Assembly: GCA_030832085.1 (NCBI GenBank)
Contig: JAURJU010000092.1
Span: 1 to 64,000 of the forward strand
DNA: 64,000 nucleotides
Direction of reading: 5' to 3'
From: Chitinophagales bacterium
GTDB lineage: Bacteria > Bacteroidota > Bacteroidia > Chitinophagales > Chitinophagaceae
Made by a program: the position numbers and the translations under genes. Positions 35,701 to 44,576 of this stretch are shown in pieces. Each line of letters opens with the position of its first letter. The stretch's first letter is position 1. Below the pieces are notes generated by a model. That model was not told the DNA's origin and did no database searches. It saw nothing but the letters and a program-made list of their open reading frames with translations.

Positions 35701-36137
35701 TTCCCATCGGGTGTCCAGTCTGCAGAAGGAAAATTCTGGTTGATTTCTTTGGTGAGCTGAACCGTATCTTTTTTCTCTGTGTCGATGAACCAGAGATTTT
35801 CTGCGCCGCTTTTGTCGGAAACAAAAAGGATTTTCTTGCCGTCTGGGCTGTAGCGGGGATGCTGGTCAAAGGCCAAGCCGCGGGTGATTTGGGTGGCCTT
35901 TCCGCCTTCGGATGGAATGGTGTACAAATCTCCCATCATGTCAAAAACGATGGTCTTGCCATCTGGACTGATGTCTACGGAAGTCCAGGTACCTTCATTG
36001 GTTTTCAGCTCCATCATCCTGCTGGCTTTCAATGGCAGGTTTTTGTAGCGGGTGAAGGCAGTGTCTTTTTGGGCATGGAGCAATGTGGAGATGAGCACTG
36101 TGGCCATCAATGCCAAGCCAATTCGTATTGATTTCAT
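32754..36137 (-). CDS. Exported TolB-propeller / amidohydrolase fusion protein
   Basis: A 1,127-residue protein with a signal peptide (MKSIRIGLALMATVLISTLLHAQ). Residues about 45-680 are repeated WD40-like PD40 units (SPDGKTIVFDMMGDLY, SPDGKKILFVSDKSGAENLW, SPDGKQLAFTVLNRLYL, SPDGKTIVFSTWAANGG), forming one or two beta-propellers. Residues about 730-1110 are an amidohydrolase domain with the metal-binding HSH in VIPGFVDVHSHMWP and a terminal LGSIEAGKLADMIILDKNPLDN. This fusion is widespread in Bacteroidota and Gammaproteobacteria; substrates are unknown, peptides or lactams being guesses. Start set by the signal peptide. Confidence 0.9.
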   Translation of the reverse strand: MKSIRIGLALMATVLISTLLHAQKDTAFTRYKNLPLKASRMMELKTNEGTWTSVDISPDGKTIVFDMMGDLYTIPSEGGKATQITRGLAFDQHPRYSPDGKKILFVSDKSGAENLWFIDTEKKDTVQLTKEINQNFPSADWTPDGKYIVYSKGRRVNKLYMIHKDGGSGTQLIDEPATLKTIDPAISHDGKLIYYSFRTGSWNYNAQLPQYEIGVYDRSNARTTKLTSRYGSAFTPVLSGDGKWLVYGTRFEDKTGLVIRDLKSGDERWLAYPVQRDDQESIAVSGVLPAMAFTPDNKHLLASFGGKINKIDISNGSYTEIPYEVDGKLELGPEVLFKYPIKDTTAAMASQIRDAVPSPDGKQLAFTVLNRLYLMDYPNGTPRRLTANEFTEAQPSWSPDGKTIVFSTWAANGGHIVSVGVNGANAKTLTTVPGLYASPRYNLSGDRIVYVHAPNQKFRDAFDPGYDDAEDLLCWMNATGGQENVIDKANGRYNPHFSINDDRIYMNAAGSLISIKWDGTDQKTHARISGITTYGSIAMHKGKPLADPCIVPEKLTTDDARENNPATPASEIWLSPKGEKAIAKVNNNIYAVTIPSTGKMISISVADASTAEFPSKKLTEIGGEFPAWSADGTKIHYSLGAAHFVYDLIQSDNLDDSLKAVRKLADLKALTDTARKSAADTSKKSTAKKEDPKYTPEETWVKVYYAKDNPSSTILLKGARIITMKGDEVIAKGDVLIVNNRIKSVAKNIPAPKGAKVFDVAGKTVIPGFVDVHSHMWPSWGIHKNQVWIYAANLAYGVTTTRDPQTATTDVLTYADMVEAGQMVGPRVYSTGPGVGYWAYNIKDSAQAESILKQYSKYYNTQYIKMYLTGNRQTRQWIINASKNQKLMPTTEGGLDFKLNMTNLLDGYPGHEHSIPIFPLYKDVTKVIADAKMAVTPTLLVSYGGPWAENYYYENDNPYSNKKLQFFTPYEELAAKSRRRATWFLPEEHVFQKHAQSMKSIVEKGGIAGIGSHGQLQGLGLHWEVWAMQSGGMRNIDALKVSTIQGAEALGLDKDLGSIEAGKLADMIILDKNPLDNIRNTNTIKFVMKNGRLYNGENGDEIAPVEKKLNRSEWEKAAPTITTTVKE

Positions 36138-36256
36138 TGGTGAAAATTTGGAAACCGAAAATACCGAAAAAGCTCTACACACTTGCCCCGACCCATATTT
36201 CTGTATTGTCGTATCTTGTCAATATCTTTTTTACAATAGCTCAATACAGTAGATTT

Positions 36257-37708
36257 ATGAAACGTAAATTGGCATTATTGGTTCTCCTTATCCAAGTTTC
36301 CGCTTTTTCGATAGCACAAGAACAGGCCTACTTTCCCGACCCCAACCCCGCCATCAGACAGAGGCTGGAAGAATGGCAGGACCTGAAGTTCGGACTGCTC
36401 ATGCACTGGGGGCCTTACAGCCAATGGGGCGTTGTGGAAAGCTGGAGCATTTGCCCGGAAGACGTGGGCTGGGCCATCGATGCCTGGAAAAAGGGCGTGG
36501 CTACTGAGTACCACGACTATGTAAAGAAATATGAGGCACTGAAAAGCACCTTCAATCCCTCAAAATTTGCACCTGAAAAATGGGCTGCCGCAGCAAAAGA
36601 GGCGGGGATGAAATACATGGTCTTCACCACGAAGCACCATGACGGATTCAGCATGTTCGACACCAAGTTTACAGACTACAAGGTAACTGACAAGGGTACT
36701 CCTTTTTCCAGCAATCCCAGGAGCAATGTTGTGAAAGAAGTGTTTGGTGCTTTTCGAAAGGAGAACTTTTGGATTGGAGCCTACTTTTCAAAACCCGACT
36801 GGCACTCTGATTATTACTGGTGGAAGCGTTTCCCGGCCAGTGACCGCAATGCCAACTACTCCATCAGAAAGCATCCTGAGCAATGGAAAAAATTCGTGGA
36901 ATTCACCCATAACCAAATTGATGAACTCATGACGGATTATGGCAATGTTGACATCCTTTGGTTGGATGGCGGCTGGGTGCGCAAGAAAACAGATGAAGAA
37001 GTGAAGGCTGAACTGCTGGATGTTTATGACAACTCAAGATGGTTCCGCAATCCGCAAAGCCAGGACATCAACATGGCCGAGATTGTAAGAAAATCTCGCC
37101 TCAAGCAACCCAAGTTGATTGTGGTGGACAGGGCCGTTCCTGGTGAACACCAGAACTACCTTACTCCTGAGCAACATATCCCGGAAACAGGGCTGCCTTA
37201 TCCCTGGGAAACCTGCATGACCATGGCGGGCAGCTGGAGCTATGCACCCAATGACAAGTACAAGCCTACCAATGAGTTGGTAGAAAAATTGGTGGATGTA
37301 GTGAGCAAGGGTGGGAATTTCCTGTTGAACATTGGCCCTGATCCCAATGGCGAACTCGATGCTGAAGCATACAACCGTTTGAAGGGCATGGGAGATTGGA
37401 TCAAAGTCAATGGCGAAGGCATTTATGGCAGCAGGATGAACAAGGCCTTCAATGAAGGGGAGAACATCCGCTTCACCAAATCCAAGGATGGAAATACCCA
37501 ATACATTTTCTTGTTTGATTTTCCTGCTGAAGGAAAGATCAACATCAGCAAGATTGACATCCCTGAAAAGGCAACGATCAGCATGTTGGGCGGCAAGAAA
37601 AACCTGAAATGGAAGAAGACCAGCACGGGTTTTGAAATCATGATTCCTGCTGAATTAAAGTCAACTACAGACCATGTGTGGACGCTGAAAGTGGCGACTG
37701 CCAAATGA
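36257..37708 (+). CDS. Exported alpha-L-fucosidase, GH29
   Basis: The 483-residue protein starts with a signal peptide (MKRKLALLVLLIQVSAFSIAQ), which sets the start at 36257. The GH29 TIM barrel follows: WQDLKFGLLMHWGPYSQWG (about 35-55), YMVFTTKHHDGFSMFDTKFTDYKV, and the nucleophile Asp237 in VDILWLDGGWV. A C-terminal beta-sandwich begins near 400. It releases terminal alpha-L-fucose with retention. It is divergent from the TolB/amidohydrolase gene; no fucose catabolic genes are in the window. Confidence 0.93.
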   Translation: MKRKLALLVLLIQVSAFSIAQEQAYFPDPNPAIRQRLEEWQDLKFGLLMHWGPYSQWGVVESWSICPEDVGWAIDAWKKGVATEYHDYVKKYEALKSTFNPSKFAPEKWAAAAKEAGMKYMVFTTKHHDGFSMFDTKFTDYKVTDKGTPFSSNPRSNVVKEVFGAFRKENFWIGAYFSKPDWHSDYYWWKRFPASDRNANYSIRKHPEQWKKFVEFTHNQIDELMTDYGNVDILWLDGGWVRKKTDEEVKAELLDVYDNSRWFRNPQSQDINMAEIVRKSRLKQPKLIVVDRAVPGEHQNYLTPEQHIPETGLPYPWETCMTMAGSWSYAPNDKYKPTNELVEKLVDVVSKGGNFLLNIGPDPNGELDAEAYNRLKGMGDWIKVNGEGIYGSRMNKAFNEGENIRFTKSKDGNTQYIFLFDFPAEGKINISKIDIPEKATISMLGGKKNLKWKKTSTGFEIMIPAELKSTTDHVWTLKVATAK

Positions 37709-37760
37709 GTAGTGAAAACTTATTGTGGAGCTGAATCCAAGTATTGTCGAGCAGTCGATC

Positions 37761-39149
37761 CTATTGGACGGACTTGACTGCCTTGTACACCTCCGGTAGC
37801 GCTGCTTTCAACCGTTGATAGGTGGCTTCAGAAATATTTTTATCATCAAAAGGGGTGAACAGCACAAATGGCTTGTTCGTCCCTTCTTTTCTACCATATT
37901 TGTATGCATAGGTAAACCAACCGTCTGGTTGAAGTTGCACCTCTTTCAATGACTTGTTGGGCACTGTGATAAAGAATTTGTTGGGCTGCTTTAGCTGGGT
38001 GTTGCCCAGGGCAAGTTTTCTCATTTCAATATAGGCCTCCTTTGCAGTTTCAACTGCAGGATCGATCAACTCCACGTGTTTGGCCAGCACTGATCGGTAG
38101 GCATATTCGCCATTGAATTTCATGTTGTACAACTCGTTCAATACGTTTTTGATGGTGTCGCGCATGAAGGGATAATGGGTGCAACCAAGGATCAGTGTAT
38201 TCATCGGAGTGGTAATGCCCTGTGCACGCATTTTTTCAATGAGACTGACCAGGTGATAACGGACATAGTTTTCCGGATCATTGAGCTGGATGTCCAAGCA
38301 CTTGCCTTTGTCATCGTACTCGCAAAGCAATTTGTTGTTTTCCTTGTTGAACTTGTAGACATTGAGCAGTGCCGTGTCAATCTTGTATTTAAGGTTGTTG
38401 ACAGATGGTCCCTTGTAATCTTTTCTATAGGTACTGGCTGTATCAACATAAAAACTATAATCGCGATCGATGGCGTCTGCAAGCCCAAATCCTCCCTGGC
38501 TCACAATCACAGGCTCGGGCATTTGCATGGATGCAGCCAATGCCCTGATGGTCTTGGGGTATCCGTCAGATGCAACTGTTCCTGCTGTTGCAAACACACC
38601 GATTGCCCCTTTTTCATGTGTGGATTGGTAGGCCAATGCCGCCTTCACGCCAGCATTGATGACCCCAACCACAGGAGCCTTGGTGCCGTTGTCTTGTACA
38701 AACTGCTTCACCTCTTCCAGAGCAAAGGCAGTAGCCGTATTGCAGGCAAGCACCAACATTTTCACACCTTGTTTAGGGGCTGCAGGAGCGTTTGTCCTTG
38801 TAATATCATATTGCTGTTTGAGCAGAAAATCCATGTTTTTCACCACATGTTCCTTGAGCAGCTTTGTCTTGTTTTCTGCTGCATAGTTTCCATAAGGCAT
38901 GTTGGCCTGGTCTGCGAGGTATTGGAAATATTCCTTGTCAAAATCAGGTTTGCCGTCAGCACCTGGTTTACCCGTAATGTTGTTGAAGGCATCCAGGGTG
39001 AGCATGGCTTCCAAAACCGTCAACCCTCCAGTGCCCGAATCAAAAACACCAATGGGCAATCCGTTTTTTGTCTTTTCCTGTGCACCCGAAACCAGGAAAA
39101 ACAATGAAAACAGAAATGACAGCCGCAATGAAGCCTTTTGTGGTTGCAT
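37761..39149 (-). CDS. Exported aspartate/glutamate racemase-family protein
   Basis: The 462-residue protein has a signal peptide (MQPQKASLRLSFLFSLFFLVSGAQ) followed by a MurI-like domain: GVFDSGTGGLTVLEAM, DQANMPYGNY, the first catalytic Cys in VLACNTATAFALEE and the second in LGCTHYPFM. Both cysteines needed for proton exchange are present. Compared with cytoplasmic MurI (about 270 residues) it is far longer, with insertions after the first motif and a 100-residue C-terminal extension. A periplasmic racemase could make or recycle D-glutamate or D-aspartate outside the cytoplasm; substrate unknown. An upstream Met at 39200 is less likely as a start. Confidence 0.82.
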   Translation of the reverse strand: MQPQKASLRLSFLFSLFFLVSGAQEKTKNGLPIGVFDSGTGGLTVLEAMLTLDAFNNITGKPGADGKPDFDKEYFQYLADQANMPYGNYAAENKTKLLKEHVVKNMDFLLKQQYDITRTNAPAAPKQGVKMLVLACNTATAFALEEVKQFVQDNGTKAPVVGVINAGVKAALAYQSTHEKGAIGVFATAGTVASDGYPKTIRALAASMQMPEPVIVSQGGFGLADAIDRDYSFYVDTASTYRKDYKGPSVNNLKYKIDTALLNVYKFNKENNKLLCEYDDKGKCLDIQLNDPENYVRYHLVSLIEKMRAQGITTPMNTLILGCTHYPFMRDTIKNVLNELYNMKFNGEYAYRSVLAKHVELIDPAVETAKEAYIEMRKLALGNTQLKQPNKFFITVPNKSLKEVQLQPDGWFTYAYKYGRKEGTNKPFVLFTPFDDKNISEATYQRLKAALPEVYKAVKSVQ

Positions 39150-39276
39150 GATCGTAATTTTATTTTTGACTTTCGCACATAAAACTACCTTGTTTTTCAC
39201 GGAAATTCATCAAGCTGTTGCAACTTTACACAATTCCTGGTGTTGAATGTATTTAAAGTAACTTTAAAACAAAACC

Positions 39277-39576
39277 ATGTCAAGATACCAGCTGCTGTTT
39301 TCAATTGCCTTGATCTTCATTTCTTGCGCTTGCAATGAGCATAAATCATCAACAGAAAAAAAGGAACATGGAATGGAATCCACGACCGAGAACAGCCATG
39401 AGCAATTCAAACCAGAAATGGTGGTGAACAAAACTGATTTTGCCTGTGGAATGCCTGTTTCAGCGGGGATAAAAGATACCGCGCAGTTTGAAGGCAAGGC
39501 CTATGGGTTTTGTTCTTCAGAATGTAAGACAGAATTCCTGAAAACACCTTCAAAATACCTTGCACAACAGCAATAA
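39277..39576 (+). CDS. YHS-domain lipoprotein
   Basis: A 99-residue protein with a lipoprotein-type signal (LLFSIALIFISCAC) and a C-terminal YHS domain (about 55-95): DFACGMPVSAGIKDTAQFEGKAYGFCSSECKTEFLKTPSKYL. The conserved Cys-Gly-Met and CSSEC residues suggest binding of a soft metal such as copper, as in YHS domains of copper ATPases; this is inference. It precedes the alcohol dehydrogenase gene by 16 bases and may be co-transcribed. Confidence 0.88.
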   Translation: MSRYQLLFSIALIFISCACNEHKSSTEKKEHGMESTTENSHEQFKPEMVVNKTDFACGMPVSAGIKDTAQFEGKAYGFCSSECKTEFLKTPSKYLAQQQ

Positions 39577-39592
39577 AAAAACAACTATATCC

Positions 39593-40639
39593 ATGCCAAC
39601 AGTAAAAGCTTACGGAGCACCAGACAGCAAATCCCCCATAGCACCCATATCCATTCAAAGAAGGGAGCTCCACCCACACGATGTACAGGTTGAAATCCTT
39701 TACTGTGGCGTTTGTCACAGTGACATCCATACCGCAAGAAATGAATGGGGTGGCGCGGTGTACCCTGTTGTTCCGGGTCATGAAATTGTGGGGAAAGTCA
39801 AGGCTGTTGGTACTGCAGTGACCCGCTTCACTGTAGGACAAACGGTGGGTGTAGGGGTGATGGTAGACAGCTGCCGCAGCTGTAGCAATTGCAAAACCGA
39901 CTACGAGCAATATTGTGAGGAAGGAATGACCGGAACCTACAATGCATTGGAAAGGGATGGCTCTGGCATGCGGACCATGGGCGGTTATTCTGCTGAAATT
40001 GTGACCGATGAAAATTATGTTTTGCGCATCAATGGCCATGAAAATCTGGCAGGCATCGCACCATTGCTTTGTGCAGGAATCACTACCTACTCTCCTTTGC
40101 GCTTTGCCAATGTGAAGGCAGGCATGAAAGTTGCAGTAGTTGGATTGGGAGGGCTTGGACACATGGCAGTAAAATTTGCTGTTGCTTTTGGTGCTGAAGT
40201 AACTGTGATCAGCACATCATCCTCAAAAGTGCAGGAGGCTTCCAGATTGGGAGCCCATCATTTTGTCCTTGCGAAAGATCCAACAGCATTGGAATCCCAT
40301 GCCTCATCGTTTGACATTGTATTGGATGCCATTTCAGCGGACCATGACTATACCCAATACCTCAACCTGTTGGGGCTGAATGGAAAGCTGTTGGTGGTAG
40401 GACTGCCTGAACACCAGCCAAAACTGTCCCCGTTTGCCCTGATCAAAAACAGGAGAAGCATTGTTGGTTCAATGATCGGAAGCATCAAGGAAACACAGGA
40501 AATGCTTGACTTCTGTCATGAGCACAACATCTTTGCGGAAATTGAAACCATTGCCATATCCCAAATCAATGAAGCCTACGAAAGGATGATCAAGGGAGAC
40601 ATCAAGTACAGGTTCGTCATTGACATGTCAACGCTATAG
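39593..40639 (+). CDS. Zinc-dependent NAD(P) alcohol dehydrogenase (CAD/YahK type)
   Basis: The 348-residue cytoplasmic enzyme belongs to the medium-chain dehydrogenases. Catalytic zinc ligands lie in YCGVCHSDIH and PGHEIVG; structural zinc cysteines in CRSCSNCKTDYEQYC (about 92-106); the cofactor motif is VVGLGGLGHMAVKFA (about 177-191). It is of the cinnamyl-alcohol-dehydrogenase-like type that reduces a broad range of aldehydes, usually with NADPH. ATG at 39593 is the natural start. The next gene begins one base after its stop. Confidence 0.93.
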   Translation: MPTVKAYGAPDSKSPIAPISIQRRELHPHDVQVEILYCGVCHSDIHTARNEWGGAVYPVVPGHEIVGKVKAVGTAVTRFTVGQTVGVGVMVDSCRSCSNCKTDYEQYCEEGMTGTYNALERDGSGMRTMGGYSAEIVTDENYVLRINGHENLAGIAPLLCAGITTYSPLRFANVKAGMKVAVVGLGGLGHMAVKFAVAFGAEVTVISTSSSKVQEASRLGAHHFVLAKDPTALESHASSFDIVLDAISADHDYTQYLNLLGLNGKLLVVGLPEHQPKLSPFALIKNRRSIVGSMIGSIKETQEMLDFCHEHNIFAEIETIAISQINEAYERMIKGDIKYRFVIDMSTL

Positions 40640-40640
40640 C

Positions 40641-41534
40641 ATGTCAAGCATCAACAGAAGAAATTTTATCACAGCCCTTCCAGCAATATCACTGGTAAGG
40701 GCTGTTCCAGTTTCTGACAATGTTCCCATGCATGGTGCGCAACGGTTCAGGATCAGCCTGAATGCCTACTCATTCAATGACATGTTGATGAAGAAAAAAA
40801 TCAGCAAGCATGAACTGCTTGAATTTTGTGCCAATACAGGCTTCGATGCAGTGGACATGACAGGTTATTATTTTTCTTCCTACCCTGCAACTCCATTGGA
40901 TGAAGAGATATTCACCTTCAAAAGACAAGCACATGCATTGGGGATTGAGATCAGCGGAACAGGGGTCCGGAATGAATTTTCTTACAGTGACAGGTCGGCA
41001 CTTGCCAAGGAAATTGACACGGTATTGCGCTGGGTGGAAGTAGCAGCAAAAATGGGAGCACCTGTTTTGCGGATATTTACGGCAAAACAATATGCAACCG
41101 GCGAAGAACGAAAAAAGGTTAACGAAAACATCCGCTACGCCTTGCACAAATGCGTGGAAAAGGCTGCCGCTTTCGGTATTGTACTTGGAATACAGAACCA
41201 CAACGATTTTCTGAGGACAGCAGCAGAGTGCCAGGAATTGATCGAATCCATCAACAGCAAATGGCTTGGATTGGTATTGGATACCGGCAATTTCATCGCA
41301 GACGACCCGTATGAAGAAATCAGGAAGGCTGTGCCACTGGCAGTCAACTGGCAGGTAAAAGAAAAGCTTTTGGTCAACGGTGTTCAAACCCCGATGGACC
41401 TGAAGCGGCTCTCGTCAATCATTCAATCTTCCAACTACAAGGGAAATCTTCCCATTGAGACACTGGGAATGAATGACCCACTGAACGAAGTTCCTGTCTT
41501 TTATAAAAAAGTGAAAAGGGCGGTTTTGGGATAA
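40641..41534 (+). CDS. Sugar phosphate isomerase/epimerase-like TIM-barrel protein with export signal
   Basis: The 297-residue protein has a Tat-like N-terminus (SSINRRNFITALPAISLV) and a xylose-isomerase-like/AP-endonuclease-2 barrel: FRISLNAYSFNDML, CANTGFDAVDMTGYYF, GIVLGIQNHNDF with metal-ligand candidates, and GLVLDTGNF. Such exported members in Bacteroidota often modify sugars, but the substrate is not predictable. It follows the alcohol dehydrogenase directly and is probably in the same transcript. Confidence 0.85.
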   Translation: MSSINRRNFITALPAISLVRAVPVSDNVPMHGAQRFRISLNAYSFNDMLMKKKISKHELLEFCANTGFDAVDMTGYYFSSYPATPLDEEIFTFKRQAHALGIEISGTGVRNEFSYSDRSALAKEIDTVLRWVEVAAKMGAPVLRIFTAKQYATGEERKKVNENIRYALHKCVEKAAAFGIVLGIQNHNDFLRTAAECQELIESINSKWLGLVLDTGNFIADDPYEEIRKAVPLAVNWQVKEKLLVNGVQTPMDLKRLSSIIQSSNYKGNLPIETLGMNDPLNEVPVFYKKVKRAVLG

Positions 41535-41617
41535 ATGCCCAGAATACTCAAGATTTTGTTAAATTGAACTGCTGACTTGCATTTGATTGGAACACCCTTT
41601 ATTTTCAAGAACCAATT

Positions 41618-44575
41618 ATGATGCAACGCAACATCCCCTTGCTCCTTTTTTTTCTGGTGCTTAGGTTCTTTCAGTGCGCACATGCACAGGAAAACTTGCT
41701 TCCAAAATGTGGATCTGACGCCATGTTGTCCATTCTCCGCATGGATCCATCCTTCGTTCAAAGGGAGAAAGGACTCAACATGGCCATACGCAACAAGATC
41801 CTCTTCAAAAAAAACCAACCTGCCGTTGTCTATACCATCCCCGTTGTATTCCATATTGTCAATTCAAATGCCGCATCGATCACAGACCTCATGGTGGTCA
41901 ACGCACTAAAGGAATTGAACGATGCATTTGCCCACCTGGGCGCATATGGTGTTGATCCACTTGGTACCAATACCATGGTGCAGTTTTGCCTGGCAAAAAC
42001 AGATCCAAAGGGCGGGTTGACCAATGGCATTGACCGTGTGAATTCTTATTATGAAAATATTGATGTAGACCTGGAATCTGACAAATTGGGGTACCTGACC
42101 AACTGGGACCCGTCAAAATACGCCAACATCTGGGTTGTCAATTCCATACAAGGTGAAATCCCTCCAAGCCCCTTCAACTGTGGTGTCTGGACAAGATCTG
42201 GATTTGGTGGGTATGCCAGTGCCGGTGTCGGGGCAGTGGTAAGTGGACTCAGCACGCCATTGGTTGCCCATGAAATGGGGCATTACCTTTCTCTGTTGCA
42301 CACTTTTCAGGGCACCAATTGCATCAACAACGATTGTACCACTGACGGTGACCTGGTTTGTGATACGCCCCCTGACAGGAGTACTGCCGGATCTTCCTGC
42401 AGCAACCCAGAGAATTCCTGCCAGACAGATACCATTTCAGGACCATTCAAAACAGATGTACCTGACAACATTTCCAATTTCATGGACTACGGCAGCCCAT
42501 GTCCTTCGGTATTTACACAAGGGCAGGCTGATAGGATGCGTGCATTTCTGGAGTCCTTCAATGGAGGAAGTCTTATCAAAAGTGACCGGTGCAACATACC
42601 GTGTGCAGAAAACATTAAAGCCAGCTTTGACTGGAATTCAAACCCACATCCAATCGTTGGCGATGTTGTGACGTTCAACAACAGCAGCCTTGGTGCAACA
42701 AACTTCAAATGGTACGTGAATGGTGCATTGGTGGACAGTACTTTGAACCTGACAAAAGGTTTTCCAATGGCAGGAAAATACGAAGTGGCGCTGAAGGCCT
42801 ACAATGCTGACAGCACATGCTTTGGATCCTATCTTGGAAATGTTGTTGTCAATTGCGGGGTGGCATCCAGGTTTTCGCCCAACAAAAGAATCATTGCCTC
42901 TGAAACAGGCATATACAATGATACGGTGAGGTTTGTAAACAAATCCTATGGTGCAACTTCATACAAGTGGTACATGAGCGATCATATGGGTGGTAACATC
43001 ACCATGATCAGTACCGCTGCCGATTTGACCTATATGTTCCCCAGGGCGGGCAGTTACCGGATCAGCCTTCAGGCCACCAATGGAAGCTGCACCGAAACAT
43101 CACCCACCTATACCATGACCGTATTGGATCCAAGGCCTGATGGCATCCTGACCATGTATGATGTAGATTGCTACAAGAATGACAGCTTAAGAATCGTTTT
43201 TGGTATTTACAATGCGGGCTTCGACACTATTCCCCCCAACATGCCGGTTAGTTTTTACGACAGGAACCCCCTCATGGCTGGAGCACAGCAATTGAACAAT
43301 ACATTCTATACAGACAAACCGATACTTGGTCGTTGTGGCATCACATATACACATGTCATTGCCTCCAACAGGTTAAAACCGGACAGTATAGTTGCCGTTT
43401 TTGACGCAAATGACACCCTCAATGAGTTGAGCAATCTCAACAACAAGGCCAGCCGCAAAAATGATCAATTCCGAATTGCGGTTTCTCCGACAGATACGAC
43501 AGTCTATATCAGCAGTGACGTGCAACTGAATTTAAAGGCAACAGGCGACATTGCAAGGAACATAAAATGGACCACCAAGACAACGGCAAGTTGTACGGAT
43601 TGCCTGGATCCCATTTTTAGGATCATCGATTCGGTTAAAATAAAAGCCTATGCGGAGAGCAGTCTCGGTTGTGCTGACTCTGTAACCGCCAACGTCAATG
43701 TATTTCCCATTGACATATTTCTGACCACAAACGCTATACTCTGTTCAAGAAACGATAGCCTTGTGGCCAGTTCGGTTGTATGCCTGGCCAATGGCTATAG
43801 CAGCCTCAAGCAGAACATTGAGGTGCGGTACTTTGATGCAGACACATTGCTTGGACCTGCCAATCTGTTGGGTGCCGCCACGATCTTAAGAACAACCACC
43901 TTCAACAACCTCTGCTTGCAATTGCGTCACCGCATCAAGATGAGCAAAACGGGGAAAGTCTTTGCGTACATCAATGGTGACCTTAAACAATTTGAGTCCA
44001 ACCTTAACAACAACAGATCGTCTGGTAATTATGTCCCCTTCACGATTGATGTGCCGGATGATGACATCGATGTATTCAGGGGTGTCTCCACACAACTGAC
44101 CATCATCAATGGAGGAGAAAAATACAAGACCCTGCTGTGGACGCCTTCCACACAGCTGAGTTGCAGCACATGCCCTGATCCGGTCTTCAAAGGAAACTCA
44201 AATACGCTGCTAAAAGTGGTTGGGAGTTCAGAATACCTGTGCAGGGATTCAGCGAGCATCAAAGTAAATGTTTATTGGCAAAAGCACCTGATCCTTCCCA
44301 ATGTATTCACTCCAGACGGTGATGGACTGAACGATTACTTTTATGTCATCGCAGGAAAGGATGTCAAACTTGTAAAACAATTCCAGGTCTTTAACCGATG
44401 GGGCGAAAAAGTTTTTGAAAAAAACAATGGCAATACGAACACGTATGCTTCCGGCTGGAATGGAATGTTCAAAGGAGTCAAGGCCCCCATGGGTACCTAT
44501 GTTTATTTGATCGTTGTGGAACTGCAGGATGGATCAACCGAAACATACAAAGGAAACATCACCCTAATCAGATAA
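41618..44575 (+). CDS. Secreted M43-family metalloprotease with PKD-like repeats and type B T9SS domain
   Basis: A 985-residue protein with a signal peptide (about 1-23). The catalytic M43 (pappalysin-like) domain spans about 70-325 and holds the zinc motif HEMGHYLSLLH (218-228) and the Met-turn region NFMDYGSPCPSVFTQGQADRM. PKD-like modules follow (about 335-500), then CARDB-like segments (about 505-700 and 730-890). The last 90 residues (LPNVFTPDGDGLNDYFYV through GTYVYLIVVEL) form a gliding-motility-type T9SS sorting domain. The next gene, one base on, is a PorP/SprF homologue, the usual partner of type B substrates. Confidence 0.93.
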   Translation: MMQRNIPLLLFFLVLRFFQCAHAQENLLPKCGSDAMLSILRMDPSFVQREKGLNMAIRNKILFKKNQPAVVYTIPVVFHIVNSNAASITDLMVVNALKELNDAFAHLGAYGVDPLGTNTMVQFCLAKTDPKGGLTNGIDRVNSYYENIDVDLESDKLGYLTNWDPSKYANIWVVNSIQGEIPPSPFNCGVWTRSGFGGYASAGVGAVVSGLSTPLVAHEMGHYLSLLHTFQGTNCINNDCTTDGDLVCDTPPDRSTAGSSCSNPENSCQTDTISGPFKTDVPDNISNFMDYGSPCPSVFTQGQADRMRAFLESFNGGSLIKSDRCNIPCAENIKASFDWNSNPHPIVGDVVTFNNSSLGATNFKWYVNGALVDSTLNLTKGFPMAGKYEVALKAYNADSTCFGSYLGNVVVNCGVASRFSPNKRIIASETGIYNDTVRFVNKSYGATSYKWYMSDHMGGNITMISTAADLTYMFPRAGSYRISLQATNGSCTETSPTYTMTVLDPRPDGILTMYDVDCYKNDSLRIVFGIYNAGFDTIPPNMPVSFYDRNPLMAGAQQLNNTFYTDKPILGRCGITYTHVIASNRLKPDSIVAVFDANDTLNELSNLNNKASRKNDQFRIAVSPTDTTVYISSDVQLNLKATGDIARNIKWTTKTTASCTDCLDPIFRIIDSVKIKAYAESSLGCADSVTANVNVFPIDIFLTTNAILCSRNDSLVASSVVCLANGYSSLKQNIEVRYFDADTLLGPANLLGAATILRTTTFNNLCLQLRHRIKMSKTGKVFAYINGDLKQFESNLNNNRSSGNYVPFTIDVPDDDIDVFRGVSTQLTIINGGEKYKTLLWTPSTQLSCSTCPDPVFKGNSNTLLKVVGSSEYLCRDSASIKVNVYWQKHLILPNVFTPDGDGLNDYFYVIAGKDVKLVKQFQVFNRWGEKVFEKNNGNTNTYASGWNGMFKGVKAPMGTYVYLIVVELQDGSTETYKGNITLIR

Positions 44576-44576
44576 T

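Noticed and set aside
38175-39107. 310-codon plus-strand frame opposite the racemase-like gene
   Set aside because: It lies wholly antisense to a gene with clear MurI motifs and a signal peptide, and its translation is Cys/His-rich and without domains, as expected of a shadow frame.
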